NCBI GenBank assembly: GCA_001936135.1 | Contig: CP012809.1 | Span: 1,475,501-1,539,500 of the forward strand | DNA length: 64,000 nucleotides | Direction of reading: 5' to 3' | Source of the DNA: Saccharomycopsis fibuligera x Saccharomycopsis cf. fibuligera | Taxonomy: Eukaryota > Ascomycota > Saccharomycetes > Ascoideales > Saccharomycopsidaceae | The notes under the pieces: model-generated | Told to the model about the DNA's origin: nothing | Seen by the model: only the letters and a program-made list of their open reading frames with translations | Databases searched by the model: none | Shown here: positions 10,025 to 20,800 of the stretch, one piece after another | How the letters are laid out: every line of letters begins with the position of its first letter | Position numbering within the stretch: the stretch's first letter is position 1 | Position numbers and translations under genes: made by a program

Positions 10025-11373
10025 TGTAAAAATGAAAGCTGTAGACCTTTTGCAACTTTTAACAGAGTTTTATGTATATACTGTTTTATGTTTCTGTGCA
10101 TTCACGGGATATGCAAACTAATAAAACGTCAAAAAAGCAAACTTTTTTAATATAGATGTATGTAAAGAAAAGTCGCAAAGGCTTTAATGGGTCGAATGAA
10201 TAATATATTAGAAGAGCAGAATATTATAACGAATTTGTCTTTGAATTATACCGGTCAGTCATAACGTTGTCTGCTGAACCTACTTTGATTAAAGTTGCTG
10301 TGAGACCGATGCCTTTGGCTGTTTGCTTTTTTCGTCTTTCTTTTTCGCTGCCTGCCACCTTATTTTTTTGACACACCAGCCACATGCAGGCGTACACTTG
10401 AACTTGGGTTGAAGGAAAAGAAAATCAGTCCGAACACCCAAGAACAACAACCATTGTGAATCGATAATAAAAAAAAAGAAAAAGTTTGAAGTTAAAGAGT
10501 TTAGTAATGCAAGTACCGTCATCCAAGTATTTTAAGAGATCTCGAATTATTACAGCAATAAAACGAAAAGCATATTAAAAATTGTCTACACTATTGTTTT
10601 GATGACTATGAAGACTTACCATAATTACCCAATAAAGAAAAGACAAAGAATTATTATTAAAAAAAGGCTTTAAAAATATGAGACTCCCAGAAAAATAACT
10701 AAGCAAAAGTGTTCTATTGGATAATGTTTCTGCTTTGAGCATATATAATCTAGTGTTATATACACGTGCTATTTGAGATTTAGCTTTTGCGTATGTACCT
10801 ATATGCACCTCTCCCAGAGCGGCAAGCAAGACAGACAATTGATCCGCTTTTTTGTACCACCATTTTTTCAGTTCTCATTTATTGTAATGTATAGTATAAA
10901 ACTTGCACATCTACAGTGCAAGTTTTATTTATTGTTGTAGCTAATTGAAGCTCTTTAGACATTCAATTTTGGGATAATAGAAAAGTTATGACTTGAGTAT
11001 TGACATTCTCACTATTGCTAAGAAGTAAGCCAAAATTCTACTTTGGCAGCAAAGTTGGGAAAACTTTCAAGCACAAAACTATACAATAGATGTCAAGTTT
11101 CTGCTTTATAACATTTATCTAAGCCGCTTTATCTTTAGATTTATTTTTTTTGTTTTTTTATTTTTACGGAAAATAGCACACGCAAACTAGTAAAAGCATA
11201 AATTTATAATATGTATCAAAAAAGAAGCATGGGAAAATGAAGATGAGGGACAAGAACAAAAAGGAAAAAGAGTAAAGCTATAGTATCGATTAGTGCTGAA
11301 TTGTATACACAAAGTGAAAAGTTGCAATAAAATTTATGAAAAGATAAAAACATCATTAACGTGTGTTTTAAGT
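10025..11373. other. Intergenic region with a strong hairpin and CACGTG
   Basis: 1.35 kb between the FRS2 3' end and the start of the coiled-coil gene. It contains CACGTG at 10763-10768 and a perfect 13-bp inverted repeat at 10896-10928 (listed separately). A 77-codon frame at 10289-10522 has no recognisable features. No RNA gene was recognised. Confidence 0.5.
10896..10928. repeat. Perfect 13-bp inverted repeat, 7-nt loop
   Basis: Arms ATAAAACTTGCAC (10896-10908) and GTGCAAGTTTTAT (10916-10928) are exact reverse complements around the loop ATCTACA. In RNA this forms a stable hairpin on either strand. It lies about 450 bp beyond the stop codon of FRS2, probably outside its transcript, and about 870 bp upstream of the next gene's ATG. 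Confidence 0.85.
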
Positions 11374-12956
11374 TTAGTACAATTCCTCATCAAGACGAGC
11401 AGCTGGATTAGATTCAATAAAATCAAGGTTAACCTTATGACCCAACAATTCTCTAATGTTGTTAACACCATACTTGATCATGGTTGGTCTTTCCAAAGAA
11501 AGACCCCAACCCAAGACTCTAAGATCTTTAGGCAAGCCCATGGCTTCCAACATTTCTGGTCTGAACATCCCAGAGTTACCAATTTCGACCCATTTTTTCA
11601 AACCTCCGTGCCATGAGAAAATTTCCAATGATGGTTCCGTGTATGGGTTGTATGCTGGCTTAAATCTCAATTCATGGACACCCATCTGATCAAAGAAATC
11701 TTGCATGAATCCAATCAAGTCACCTAATCTGATATTATAATCGGCAATAACACCTTCAACTTGGTGAAATTCCGCCAAGTGAGTAGCGTCAACGGTTTCA
11801 TTACGGAAAACTCTATCTATAGAGAACAATCTAGCTGGTTTTGGATCTTTAGCTAATTCATGAAGCATCTTAGAAGAAATGGCAGTGGAGTGGGTACGCA
11901 AGACCATTCTAAGAGATTCTTCAGCTCTCCATGGGTATCTATAACCAATAGATCCGAAAGCACCATCTTGGTGGACTTGTCTAACATTTTTCCAGTATTG
12001 TTTGTCTTCAGGTTCATCACCTACAGCTGGGTCCTTCAAGTAAAAAGTATCTTGCAAATCTCTAGCTGGATGCTGTTGGGGAACGAATAAGGTATCGAAA
12101 TTCCAAAAACCAGTTTCAACGTATTGGTTAGAAGGCATTTCAGTGAAACCCAAAGAGAAAAAGATCTGTCTAAATTCTTCACGAACTTTGTTCAATGGAT
12201 GCAAAGCACCAGAGTCTGGAAGAATACCTTGAGAGTTGAAGTTGTATGGCTTGAATTTGGATTCTTTCCAGCTGTTACTAGAGATCATGTCGGTAGTGAT
12301 ATCTGTTTCTAATTTTTCAATCTTAGTAGAAAATTCTGAACCTTTTTCAACCTTGTAAGAGAAAGCTTTTGACACAGATGCCAATTTTCTTTTCTTCAAG
12401 TCAGCTAATTCTTTCTTATCTGGCAATTTGTCAGAGTTAGCAGCAATAGCCTTTAATTGCAAAGCAGTGGTATCATCTGGTAAATTGTCTTTGCTTATTT
12501 TTTCACTTGGCTTCAAAGTGTCGCCATCTTTCTTGATCCAGCCATTTTTGAAAGCTTTACCTTGACCTAAAGAACCAGCTTTGCCCAACTTCTTTGGAAC
12601 ATCAGCGATCTTTAAACCTTCCAAGCTGTTGATAACTTCACTCAATAATCTGTATTCATGTGATCCTTTGTTAACGATTTCTTCACCCTCTTTGGTTAAA
12701 GTCCATTGGTCTCTCTCAATTGCTTTGTATTTGATCATGCTACGACTGAGCAAGGAATTAAGAGCAGCTATAATTTGCAACTATTGTTAGCTATCAGTTT
12801 TCAAACAAAAGCATTTAACTATTCTTGTTATACCAAACATGCTGGAAACATACCTTGTATAACTAGAGAAGGAATATCTGGGAAAACAGTGCTGGTGTTT
12901 TCAATAACACCCTCCTTATCTAAAACATGAAGTATCTTTTCTGGCTCAATAGACAT
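11374..12956 (-). CDS. FRS2: Cytosolic phenylalanyl-tRNA synthetase alpha subunit (one intron)
   Basis: Exon 1 is 12956-12854 (MSIEPEKILHVLDKEG...SLVIQ, 34 codons plus one base) and exon 2 is 12767-11374. Joined they give 498 residues, against about 503 in S. cerevisiae Frs2. The exon-2 frame has no ATG at its front. Only the third AG (ATTATAG, ending at 12768) restores frame and gives the conserved AALNSLLS, matching ALNSL in Frs2. Class II synthetase features are clear: NQYVETGFWNFD, the QQHPARDLQDTFYLKD segment, motif 2 around RVFRNETVDATHLAEFHQVE and motif 3 around GWGLSLERPTMIKYG. The subunit pairs with Frs1 as an (alpha-beta)2 enzyme that charges tRNA-Phe; the alpha chain holds the catalytic site. 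A CACGTG at 13107-13112 lies 150 bp before the ATG. Confidence 0.95.
12768..12853 (-). other. FRS2 intron (86 nt)
   Basis: The donor is GTATGT and the branch site is AGCTAAC. Two earlier AGs (in GATAG and CAATAG) are passed over. The CAATAG lies only about five bases after the branch adenosine, too close to be used, and the chosen ATTATAG is about 20 bases from it. Splicing is required to join the ATG exon to the conserved frame. Confidence 0.88.
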
Positions 12957-13347
12957 TTTGTATACGCTTATATTGCTTTACTATTACTGTTTGGATCTTG
13001 AACCAACTACGGGCGTACAACGTTTATCGACCCGTTTACGAATTATTTACTCATTGGAAAATTCAGAAAAAAATTGAGATTTTGAGATTTTTTTTTCTCA
13101 GGAGCTCACGTGCCCATGGCAAGAGGAAATTCACTTACAATTTAATTCACTATATAAGCTTAACTAATCACCAAGGTGATAACAGTAAATAATAGGAAGA
13201 GTCAAAGTTCTTCAATAATAAACAATTTGAATGCTCGTCCAATAAAGGAGAGCACCGCTTTACAGAATAAAAAAACAACTTTAATAAAGATTAGATTATG
13301 TTATTCGTGAACTATAAAAAATTTAATAATACAGCGAACTAACTAAT
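12957..13347. other. Intergenic: FRS2 promoter and RPL22 3' end
   Basis: About 0.39 kb, with CACGTG at 13107-13112 next to a T-run. The right side is the 3' untranslated region of RPL22. No gene seen. Confidence 0.6.
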
Positions 13348-14145
13348 TTACTCTTCATCATCTTCTTCGTCTTCATCGAGGTTGACGGAGTAGAATTGCA
13401 ATTGGTAAGAGTTTTGTTTAACGGAAACAAATCTGATCCAGTCTCTGATTTGGTTTTTCTTCAAGTAACGTTTGGTCAAGTACTTCAAGTATTTACCAGA
13501 GAAGATACCGTTAGCAGCAACAACAACGACTTTTTTACCGTCTTCTTCAACAGTGATGTCGTTACCCAAGTTACCGACACGACCTTCGATCTTGATGTGG
13601 TCAATCAAGTACTTGGCGTAAGAGGATGGGTCAAAGACACCATTGTCAGTTGGGGCAGAAACGTCAACGACGAACTTCTTGACTTGCTTAGATTTCTTGG
13701 AGGTCTATAAGTAAAATTCCTGTTAGCCTACTGTCTAATCTTTTTAAAAATATAAAACATATCATAAAAAGAGAATTTCTAATTTTGCCGATATAAATTG
13801 CTGGGGCAAAATTCAAATTCAACAGCAAAGCATCCAGGTTCAACCTTGGGCCTAAATAAAAGTAGTAACAAAATGGTAACCAAAAAGTCAAATCACCAAT
13901 GATTGCCTTTGAAAAAAGAGCGAACAAAATAGAATCATTTAGTTCATTCTCATTCTCAAAGGTTTCCATTCATCGCTTGTTTTACCTTTTTAATGTTTTC
14001 AAATTTTTAGCATAGAATTTCATTACCTCAATATAAAAGCCTTTAGAAGAACACAGTATCCTTCACCGTGAATCATTTGAAAAACCTCTTTACTGGGTTT
14101 GTTCTCTTGAACTCACTAAAGTTCTATACGTACGATTGGAGCCAT
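13348..14145 (-). CDS. RPL22: 60S ribosomal protein eL22 (one intron)
   Basis: Exon 1 is only four codons, 14145-14134 (MAPI), and exon 2 is 13704-13348. The product is 122 residues, beginning [19 protein letters not shown], compared with 121 for S. cerevisiae Rpl22a (MAPNTSRKQK...). The core [18 protein letters not shown], the [18 protein letters not shown] segment and an acidic DEDEEDDEE tail are typical of eL22. The intron position right after the fourth codon is the same as I recall for the S. cerevisiae paralogs, which supports the tiny first exon. Reading exon 2 alone would wrongly start at an internal codon. The protein sits near the polypeptide exit tunnel. In yeasts Rpl22 is reported to bind introns of its own gene family and inhibit their splicing, so the long intron here may be regulatory. 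Confidence 0.93.
13705..14133 (-). other. RPL22 intron (429 nt)
   Basis: The donor reads GTACGT, one base off the usual GTATGT. The branch site is GGCTAAC at 13728-13722 and the acceptor is TTATAG. It is long for this window (the other three introns are 86, 240 and 134 nt), as is usual for yeast ribosomal-protein introns. No C/D or H/ACA snoRNA was recognised inside. Confidence 0.82.
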
Positions 14146-14820
14146 TTTTGTTGTTTGTTATTCTTGAAACTATCAGAGATAAAGTGTTTAACCTGAAATA
14201 TTTGCAGAAGTATAATATACTTAGGAAGATTAGAAGAGATATTGAAATTTGAATTTTTTTTAACGGGATTTGCATTCTGTCTTGGAAAGAAGAAAAAAAA
14301 AAAACATTGTGCATAATAAGAAAGAGAAAAACAGAAAAATGTGAGCGTGACATGCATGTGATACTCATGAGGGCTACGTTTATGCTATATCTTTGTAATC
14401 CATTAGTAATCGTTTTCGGTGAAAATTGAAAAATTCCAAGCAATCTTGCGCAAACCCCCGTTAACGGTAATTCACCCCCAATACCAGATATTACTCCGGT
14501 GGAAAACAGAAAGCAGTTCCCGCATGCCGCATTTATCCGGATAAGCAAGATAACGGCACAGATATATTCAAATCAAGCTTGATCTGAAAAATTACAAAAT
14601 GTCCTTCAGTTACTGCATTGTCAAAGATAATATTTCTTGAGAGACAATGTGCTTCGTAGAAAATGGTCTGATGGGGATAAATCGCAATGCAGTTCTGTGA
14701 GTTATACCTTTTCTTGCGTAAAAGCATACTATTCTACATTTGAAAATATGAATATCAATTAAGTAATGTGTCGTTATTTTATGAAGTTTTGAGAGTATAT
14801 GTTATGCCAACTTATTAAAG
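14146..14820. other. Intergenic: RPL22 promoter and PDB1 3' end
   Basis: About 0.67 kb. A relatively GC-rich patch (about 14440-14530) with CCCCCGTTAACGG and CCGGTGG lies roughly 300-380 bp before the RPL22 ATG. I did not see a canonical Tbf1 (AACCCTAA) or Rap1 site. A 152-codon minus-strand frame runs across this promoter and the first exon; it has no domain and I treat it as chance. Confidence 0.5.
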
Positions 14821-15954
14821 TTACAAAGACAACACTTTCTTGACGGCTCTAACAATAGTTGGTGGGTCTGGGAAAGCAAAGTCTTCCAATTCTTTAGCGT
14901 ATGGAGTTGGAACTTCACAACCAGTAACTCTTTCAACTGGAGCATCCAAGTAGTCGAAACCTTCAGATTCCATGATTTGAGCACAGATTTCAGAACCAAC
15001 ACCGAAACCTGGGAAACCAGCTTCAACGGTTATGATGTGGTTAGTTTTCTTCAACGAGGCAATGATGGTGTCAGTGTCCAATGGTTTGATAGTTCTCAAG
15101 TTAATGACTTCAGCAGAAACACCGAATTGTTGTTCCAAAGTCTTGGCGGCTTCCAAAGAGTAGCCAACGTTTCTGGTGTGAGTAACAATAGTGATATCTT
15201 TACCTTCTCTTTCAATCTTAGCCTTACCAAATGGCAAAACAAAGTCAGGAGAGTGGAATTCTTCGCTGACTTCAAAAGATTCACCGTATAACATTTCATT
15301 TTCAAGGAAAACAACAGGGTTTGGGTCTCTGATAGAAGCCTTCAACAAACCCTTGTAATCTTCAGCACTGTATGGAGAAACAACCTTCAAACCGGGAATA
15401 GAACCGTACCAAGCAGAGTAATCTTGAGAATGTTGAGCAGCAACACCAGCAGCGGCACCGTTTGGACCTCTGAAAGTGATGTTACATGGTTGAATACCAC
15501 CAGACATGTAGTAAGTTTTGGCGGCGGAGTTGATGATATGATCGATAGATTGCATAGCAAAGTTGAAAGTCATAAACTCACAAATTGGTTTTAAACCAGC
15601 CAAAGCAGCACCAACGGCCAAACCAGTGAAACCCATTTCGGTGATTGGAGTATCAATAATTCTCTTTTCGCCGAATCTGTCCAACAAACCTCTAGAGACT
15701 TTGTAAGCACCATTGTAGACAGCAACTTCTTCACCAAGCAAGAACACATCTTTGTCAGCTTCTAATTCTTCAGCCATGGCTTGGTTCAAAGCATCTCTGA
15801 CAGTGACCTTGTTACCAGCGGTGGCAGAAGAGTTTTGTCTCACTGGGAAATTCATTCTCATGCTTTGGGCAGCGCTTGCTGTCTTGATAGCATTTTTATT
15901 GATGGCGTTTCTTGCCAAGTGAGCGGTTTTGGCTATTGGAGTGAACTTTGTCAT
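14821..15954 (-). CDS. PDB1: Pyruvate dehydrogenase E1 component subunit beta, mitochondrial
   Basis: 377 residues. The first 45 or so are rich in Arg, Lys, Ala and Ser without acids ([18 protein letters not shown]), a matrix-targeting presequence. The mature part begins with [15 protein letters not shown] and carries family hallmarks: [60 protein letters not shown], and the C-terminal domain with [17 protein letters not shown] and [17 protein letters not shown]. With Pda1 it forms the thiamine-diphosphate-dependent E1 that decarboxylates pyruvate in the mitochondrial complex feeding acetyl-CoA to the TCA cycle. Length and start match yeast Pdb1 (about 366 residues). Leucine is encoded almost only by TTG, a sign of high expression. 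The ATG lies at 15954-15952. Confidence 0.97.
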   Translation of the reverse strand: MTKFTPIAKTAHLARNAINKNAIKTASAAQSMRMNFPVRQNSSATAGNKVTVRDALNQAMAEELEADKDVFLLGEEVAVYNGAYKVSRGLLDRFGEKRIIDTPITEMGFTGLAVGAALAGLKPICEFMTFNFAMQSIDHIINSAAKTYYMSGGIQPCNITFRGPNGAAAGVAAQHSQDYSAWYGSIPGLKVVSPYSAEDYKGLLKASIRDPNPVVFLENEMLYGESFEVSEEFHSPDFVLPFGKAKIEREGKDITIVTHTRNVGYSLEAAKTLEQQFGVSAEVINLRTIKPLDTDTIIASLKKTNHIITVEAGFPGFGVGSEICAQIMESEGFDYLDAPVERVTGCEVPTPYAKELEDFAFPDPPTIVRAVKKVLSL

Positions 15955-16563
15955 TTTTGGCTAGGATGTGTTACTGAAAGTATAAGGGTGCGGCTATATC
16001 TAGGGTGAACACAAAGACAGTTTCAAAAAAGCCAAAAGGATAAGAAGAAACAAAGGGTAGACAGAGAGAGAGTAAGAGGAAAAGGGCGTAATAGAAAAAA
16101 GAAACAGCAAGGCGGTGGCAGCGTTTCGGGAGGAGCCAGCAGGATGCTAGCTAGAGGGCGATACTAGATGAAAAGACATCTGGTGATACCTGCTCTTGTG
16201 GGGGGCACCCTCGGGTCACATGAAAAAGCACATGGAATGCCACCGAAATACTTTGTCAGCGGGGGGCCTCCCGTCTTTTATGCCCAAAGCGGCAGCCGAT
16301 GCACTGTAGATATGAGGGATGCTGTCACCACGGCGCTGCGTTTTTGCTCTTAAAGCCGCTCTTCTACGACCAAACTTTATCGATGATCAGAATATTATAT
16401 AATATATTTGTTGGTTTTAAAGAGGTAATAATAATGATAATAATAATACATAGATCAGAAAATCGAAAAACATTAATAACGAACAACAAAGAACAAAAAC
16501 AACCAGCAAACCTCAAAAAAGAAAAAAAACCTCAACAGTACATGCTATAGTACACTGCGTAAT
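15955..16563. other. Intergenic: PDB1 promoter and HSP20 3' end
   Basis: About 0.61 kb. The stretch from about 16100 to 16370 is GC-rich, with several G5-6 and CCC runs, and resembles the GC-rich ACH1 promoter. The left end next to the HSP20 stop is AT-rich. No gene seen. Confidence 0.55.
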
Positions 16564-17268
16564 TTACCAGTCTTCAGACTCATCCCAGACAACGGGAATT
16601 CTTCTCACTGTTTGCTTTGCGGCTGGATTCTGCGGCACGGACACAACCTGCACTTTTGGAACCTGAATGCAAATGATCCCGTTTTCGTATTCCGCTTTGA
16701 CACCATCTTCGTTAATCTTTGCATGGCCAAATTCAAATGTTCTTTCAAAGTGGCCAGTCTTGATCTCACTATGGAGACTTTTGGCGCCAGTGTCTTTGCC
16801 AGAAACTATATGCGGCACATCTCCTTTGACAACTAGTGTATTGTTCACTTTATTGAAGTCAGCTCTTATGTTATTTGCAGCGGACCCCGCGACAGAAACA
16901 TAAATGTTGTACTGTTTAGTATCTTCCACCACATCAGCGGCAGGAACAAAGTCAACATGTAAATCTTTGGAGCGAGAAGTTTCAGGATTCAATGGTTCAG
17001 TCATCGACAGTGCAGTGGACGCAGTCTCATCTGAATCGCTTGTAGCTTCTGAGTCTATTTCTTCATTCTTGAATTCTGTTGCAGCACGGTGAGATGATTC
17101 GGTGGCAACTTTCTTAGCAGCACAGCATCTATTAGCCGCACCTTTTTGCGGCATAAAAGCTTCTGAGAAGAGTCTTTTGGTTACGCTATCTGGTTGTTGG
17201 AACAATGGGTGTAAGCTGGCTGCGTCAGCGAAGGTAAAGAATGGTTGATTTTCAAACAAAGTGCACAT
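16564..17268 (-). CDS. Small heat-shock protein (HSP20 / alpha-crystallin family)
   Basis: 234 residues. The N-terminal half (1-100) is variable, with a Cys pair (RCCAAKK) and an acidic Ser/Thr stretch. The alpha-crystallin domain runs from about 103 to 205: YNIYVSVAGSAANNIRADFN, NTLVVKGDVP, HFERTFEFGHAKINEDGVKA and the closing strand YENGIICIQVPKV. A short C-tail with RRIPVVW follows; IPV is the I-x-V/I-type oligomerisation motif. Such proteins are ATP-independent holdases that form oligomers and keep unfolding proteins soluble. C. albicans Hsp21 would be the nearest named relative, but I cannot confirm orthology. The promoter carries heat-shock elements and a TATA box (listed separately), which strongly supports the call. 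Confidence 0.9.
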   Translation of the reverse strand: MCTLFENQPFFTFADAASLHPLFQQPDSVTKRLFSEAFMPQKGAANRCCAAKKVATESSHRAATEFKNEEIDSEATSDSDETASTALSMTEPLNPETSRSKDLHVDFVPAADVVEDTKQYNIYVSVAGSAANNIRADFNKVNNTLVVKGDVPHIVSGKDTGAKSLHSEIKTGHFERTFEFGHAKINEDGVKAEYENGIICIQVPKVQVVSVPQNPAAKQTVRRIPVVWDESEDW

Positions 17269-17399
17269 TTTTGGTAGGGGGGAAGTTAGAGTGGAGTTAG
17301 AGATAAAAAAAGAGGTAATCAGTAATTGTATTTGATTTTGATGCTTGATGCTTCAACAGATCTTTAGTTTTTACATCAAACCTGTCTGGAGTAGGCTTC

Positions 17400-17407
17400 A
17401 TTTTATA
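17400..17407 (-). promoter_or_regulatory. TATA box of the HSP20 gene
   Basis: TATAAAAT on the minus strand, about 135 bp before the ATG and about 40 bp downstream of the nearest heat-shock element. This is the usual order for an Hsf1-driven gene. Confidence 0.65.
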
Positions 17408-17446
17408 GTCAAGACTTATTGATTTGTAATTGGAGTACACTCTCCA

Positions 17447-17493
17447 GAAGCTTCCATGCAATGTTGAGAAGAATCTTCTGGAATAATCCAGAA
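17447..17493. promoter_or_regulatory. Heat-shock elements of the HSP20 promoter
   Basis: A perfect three-unit element GAATCTTCTGGAA (GAAnnTTCnnGAA) lies at 17471-17483, followed by a further GAA at 17491-17493. A two-unit GAAGCTTC lies at 17447-17454. Hsf1 trimers bind such alternating GAA/TTC units. Confidence 0.85.
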
Positions 17494-17792
17494 ATCCGCG
17501 CCTTTGGAACACCTTACTCAACATACTCTCAAAGCTAACGCCACCCTTTCTGCACAACGCTACTACTAGTAGACCCAAAACTAAAATGCGCTTGATTTGT
17601 AATATCTGGCTAAACTTCTGCTATAAATATTGATAGACGTTAGGACAATACAAGCACATCGTAGAAATAGCTAGCTAGCTATAGACAACCGAACTGTAAT
17701 TATGTATATCACGTGCATTACGCGCTAATTCGCGATAATTTCATTTTTTTTTTCTTCCTGTTCCCAGAATCCAAGCGGTGATCTAGATGAAA

Positions 17793-17798
17793 ACGCGT
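17793..17798. promoter_or_regulatory. MluI cell-cycle box (MBF-type) before SMC1
   Basis: ACGCGT lies 69 bp before the SMC1 ATG, with CGCG-containing relatives at 17720-17734. MBF (Mbp1-Swi6) binds ACGCGT and drives G1/S genes; cohesin genes are known targets in S. cerevisiae. Confidence 0.65.
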
Positions 17799-17866
17799 CT
17801 GTTTTTCTGAATTTCTTCCTACCCTTGTTTGTCAAAGGTATAGGGCGCCAACTAAATCGTTCACTA

Positions 17867-20800
17867 ATGGGCAGACTTATTGGGTTAGAATTGCACAATT
17901 TTAAGTCTTATAGAGGCACTGCCTCTGTAGGATTTGGTACTTCTCATTTTACCAGTATCATTGGTCCCAATGGTGCTGGTAAATCCAATATGATGGATGC
18001 TATATCGTTTGTCTTGGGGGTTCAAAGCAGCCATTTGCGGTCCGCTCATTTGAAGGACTTGATTTATAGAGGTAAATTGCTGGAAACTAGGGATGTTTCT
18101 GCTGATGTTTCTGGTAGCGAAAACGAATCAGACAACAATTCAGCAAACCCGACAAGAGCATATGTGATGGCTTTATATGAACGTTCGAATGGCGATATCC
18201 TCAAATTGAAAAGGACAATCACTCTTACCGGAAGCAGCGAGTACAGAATCAATGATAAAGTCGTCAGCGCTACAGATTACTCAACCGTTTTGAAAAAAGA
18301 AAACATTCTTATCAAAGCAAGAAATTTTTTGGTGTTTCAAGGTGACGTCGAACAGATCGCATCACAGTCTCCGCTCGAATTAACAAAGCTTATCGAAACA
18401 ATTTCCGGTTCAAATGAATACAAGAGAGAATACGAATCTCTTAGAGAGGAACAAGAGAAAGCGCACGAGAATGCGAATACGTTCTTTCAAAGAAAAAGGG
18501 TGCTAAATGGTGAATTGAAACAATACAAGGAACAAAAAACCGAATCCGAATACTTTGAAAAGAAGATGACCGAGAAGAAAAATTTAATCAGAACTCACAA
18601 ACTATGGCAACTATATTACTACGAAAACAGCAAAAATAACTTGATTGATCAATTGGAAGCCAAAAATGATGAACTTAAGCGCGCGGAATCAGTATTAAAA
18701 AAAGAAGAGCGAATCTTGAAAGCGTCGAATGCTGAATATTCTAAAGAAAACTTGAATATTATTAAGCAGAAAAGCGCGGTTGACAAAAAGAAACAAGCTG
18801 TTGATAATTTGAACAAGGACCTTTTGCCAGTTACTACTAAAAGAGATTTAACAATCAAGAAACTTGCTGATGTACAACGGCGAATCAAGGAAATAAAACT
18901 AGATATCAGCACTCAAGAAACAAATATCAAGGAACTTGATAAGCAAAAGGAAGTTGTTAAGAAGGCGCTTAAGATTTTTGAAAGTAAGAATTTTTCCAAA
19001 GATGACTTTGATTTACCTGATGATGGTAAGGAACTTTATGAAAAGTTGAAGCAAGACTTTTTATTTCAAGGTGGCGCTCTCCAGGAAGGTGAATTGAATG
19101 AGTTGTATAATGATAAGCATTCTTTGATGTTGCAGTTAGAAAACCTTGAACAGCAGAAAGCAAACTTGCATGATCGACTCTCAGGTCTCAATCAAAACCT
19201 CAAAAGTTTTGGAAATCAGCTTGACGATAATAAGTTCAAGTTAGATGAAACCACGGAGGATTTGACCATCAAGAAAAACTACTTGAATGAGTCAAGAACT
19301 AAAAAAGAAAGATTGCTTTCTAGAGAGTTTGAAATAAATACTCAGATCAAAGAAATTCTTTTGAAACTTGATGATTACAATGCAAGTCAAAGAGAAAACA
19401 ACAGAGAAAGAAAATTGAGAGAAAATATTAACAATTTGCAAAGACTTTTCCCAGGCGTGAAAGGTTTAGTTTGCGACTTATGCAAGCCTAAACAAAAAAA
19501 GTATGAGACCGCTGTATCAACTATTCTAGGAAAGAGTTTTGATTCCATTATTGTTGATAATATAACAGTGGCCCAAAAATGCATTGCTTATTTGAAAGAG
19601 CAAAGAGCCGGTGTTGCATCCTTTATTCCCTTAGATTCTGTAGATTCTAAGCCGCCAAATTCAAATTTAAGACATGTTCATCCTAATGCACGTCCAGTGC
19701 TTGATGTCATCGAATACGACCCAGTATTGGAGAGAGCTATACAGTATGCCTGTGGGAATTCTGTTGTTTGTGATGAAATGTCAGTGGCAAAATCTATAAG
19801 ATGGTCTAAGGGCATTGATGTGAAAATTGTAACCTTGGATGGCTCTTTGATCCATAAATCTGGTTTAATGACTGGTGGTAAGGGTCAAAACGATGGCAAA
19901 TCGTGGGGCAAATCCGAGCTCAATGAGTTGATTAAAAAGAAGGATGAATTGCTAGATGAACTTAGTGTCATACAACACCAAAAGCCAAGTGAAATCGCTG
20001 AGAAACAGACCTTAAATGAAATAAGTGAGCTTGAGAATATATTGCCATTGTTGTCGAATGCTAATCTGGAGATACAAAGAAATATTGATGACATAAACAA
20101 GGAACTCAGTTACCAAAAGCAAAATTTACAAAGTGTGGAAGGCAGCTTGAACCAAAAAAACATCTCTTTAGTTGAAATAAACTCAACTATTGCGCAAAAA
20201 GAAGAGCGTATCAAAGAATTGCAATCTACCATTTATGCTAGTTTTACTGAACAATATGATATTGATATAGGGGAATATGAAAAGGCCCATGGTCAAATCT
20301 TGAGAGACAAAGAGTATGAAAGAGCAAAATTTATGAAGCAAATTTCATCCTTGGATAGCAAGCTTGAGTTTGAAAAGGAAAGAGTTAATCAATCCAAGGG
20401 ACGTTTGGAGTTATTGTTGGATGAAGAAACGGGGCTCAATGAAAAGCTAGAGCTGATAAGAGATCAAAGAAACGAAATTAGAGATAAAATCGATGGACTT
20501 GAAACAGAGATGGAACAAGAAAATACCCGTATATCCAAGGCAGAAGAAAAGCTCAAGTCTAACATGGACTTTATCAAATCAGTTGAAGATAAGGTGGCGG
20601 GAGCTAGAGCAAAGTTTGAACAATGTTTCAAGAAATGTTCTAGTTTGGAAGAGGATATAGAAAAAGAGATTATGCACAAGATTGACATTTTAAGAAACTG
20701 TAAAATCGAAAATGTCGATATTCCTTTGCTTGAAGGCACTTTGGATTCCATCTCCATTGGTGAAAATCCAGATAATTTGATTGAAATTTCAGAAGATATT

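Larger units (their letters stand above)
17269..17866. other. Divergent promoter region between HSP20 and SMC1
   Basis: About 0.6 kb shared by two divergent genes. The HSP20 side holds a TATA box (17400-17407) and heat-shock elements (17447-17493). The SMC1 side holds CACGTG (17710-17715), a CGCG-rich stretch (17720-17734) and an ACGCGT box (17793-17798). A 93-codon frame on the minus strand overlaps these sites and is not credible as a gene. Confidence 0.75.

Noticed and set aside
14090-14548. A 152-codon minus-strand frame across the RPL22 first exon and promoter
   Set aside because: It is on the RPL22 strand in a different frame and spans its ATG and intron start; composition looks random.
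17297-17578. A 93-codon minus-strand frame between HSP20 and SMC1
   Set aside because: It lies over the TATA box and heat-shock elements of the HSP20 promoter and shows no features.
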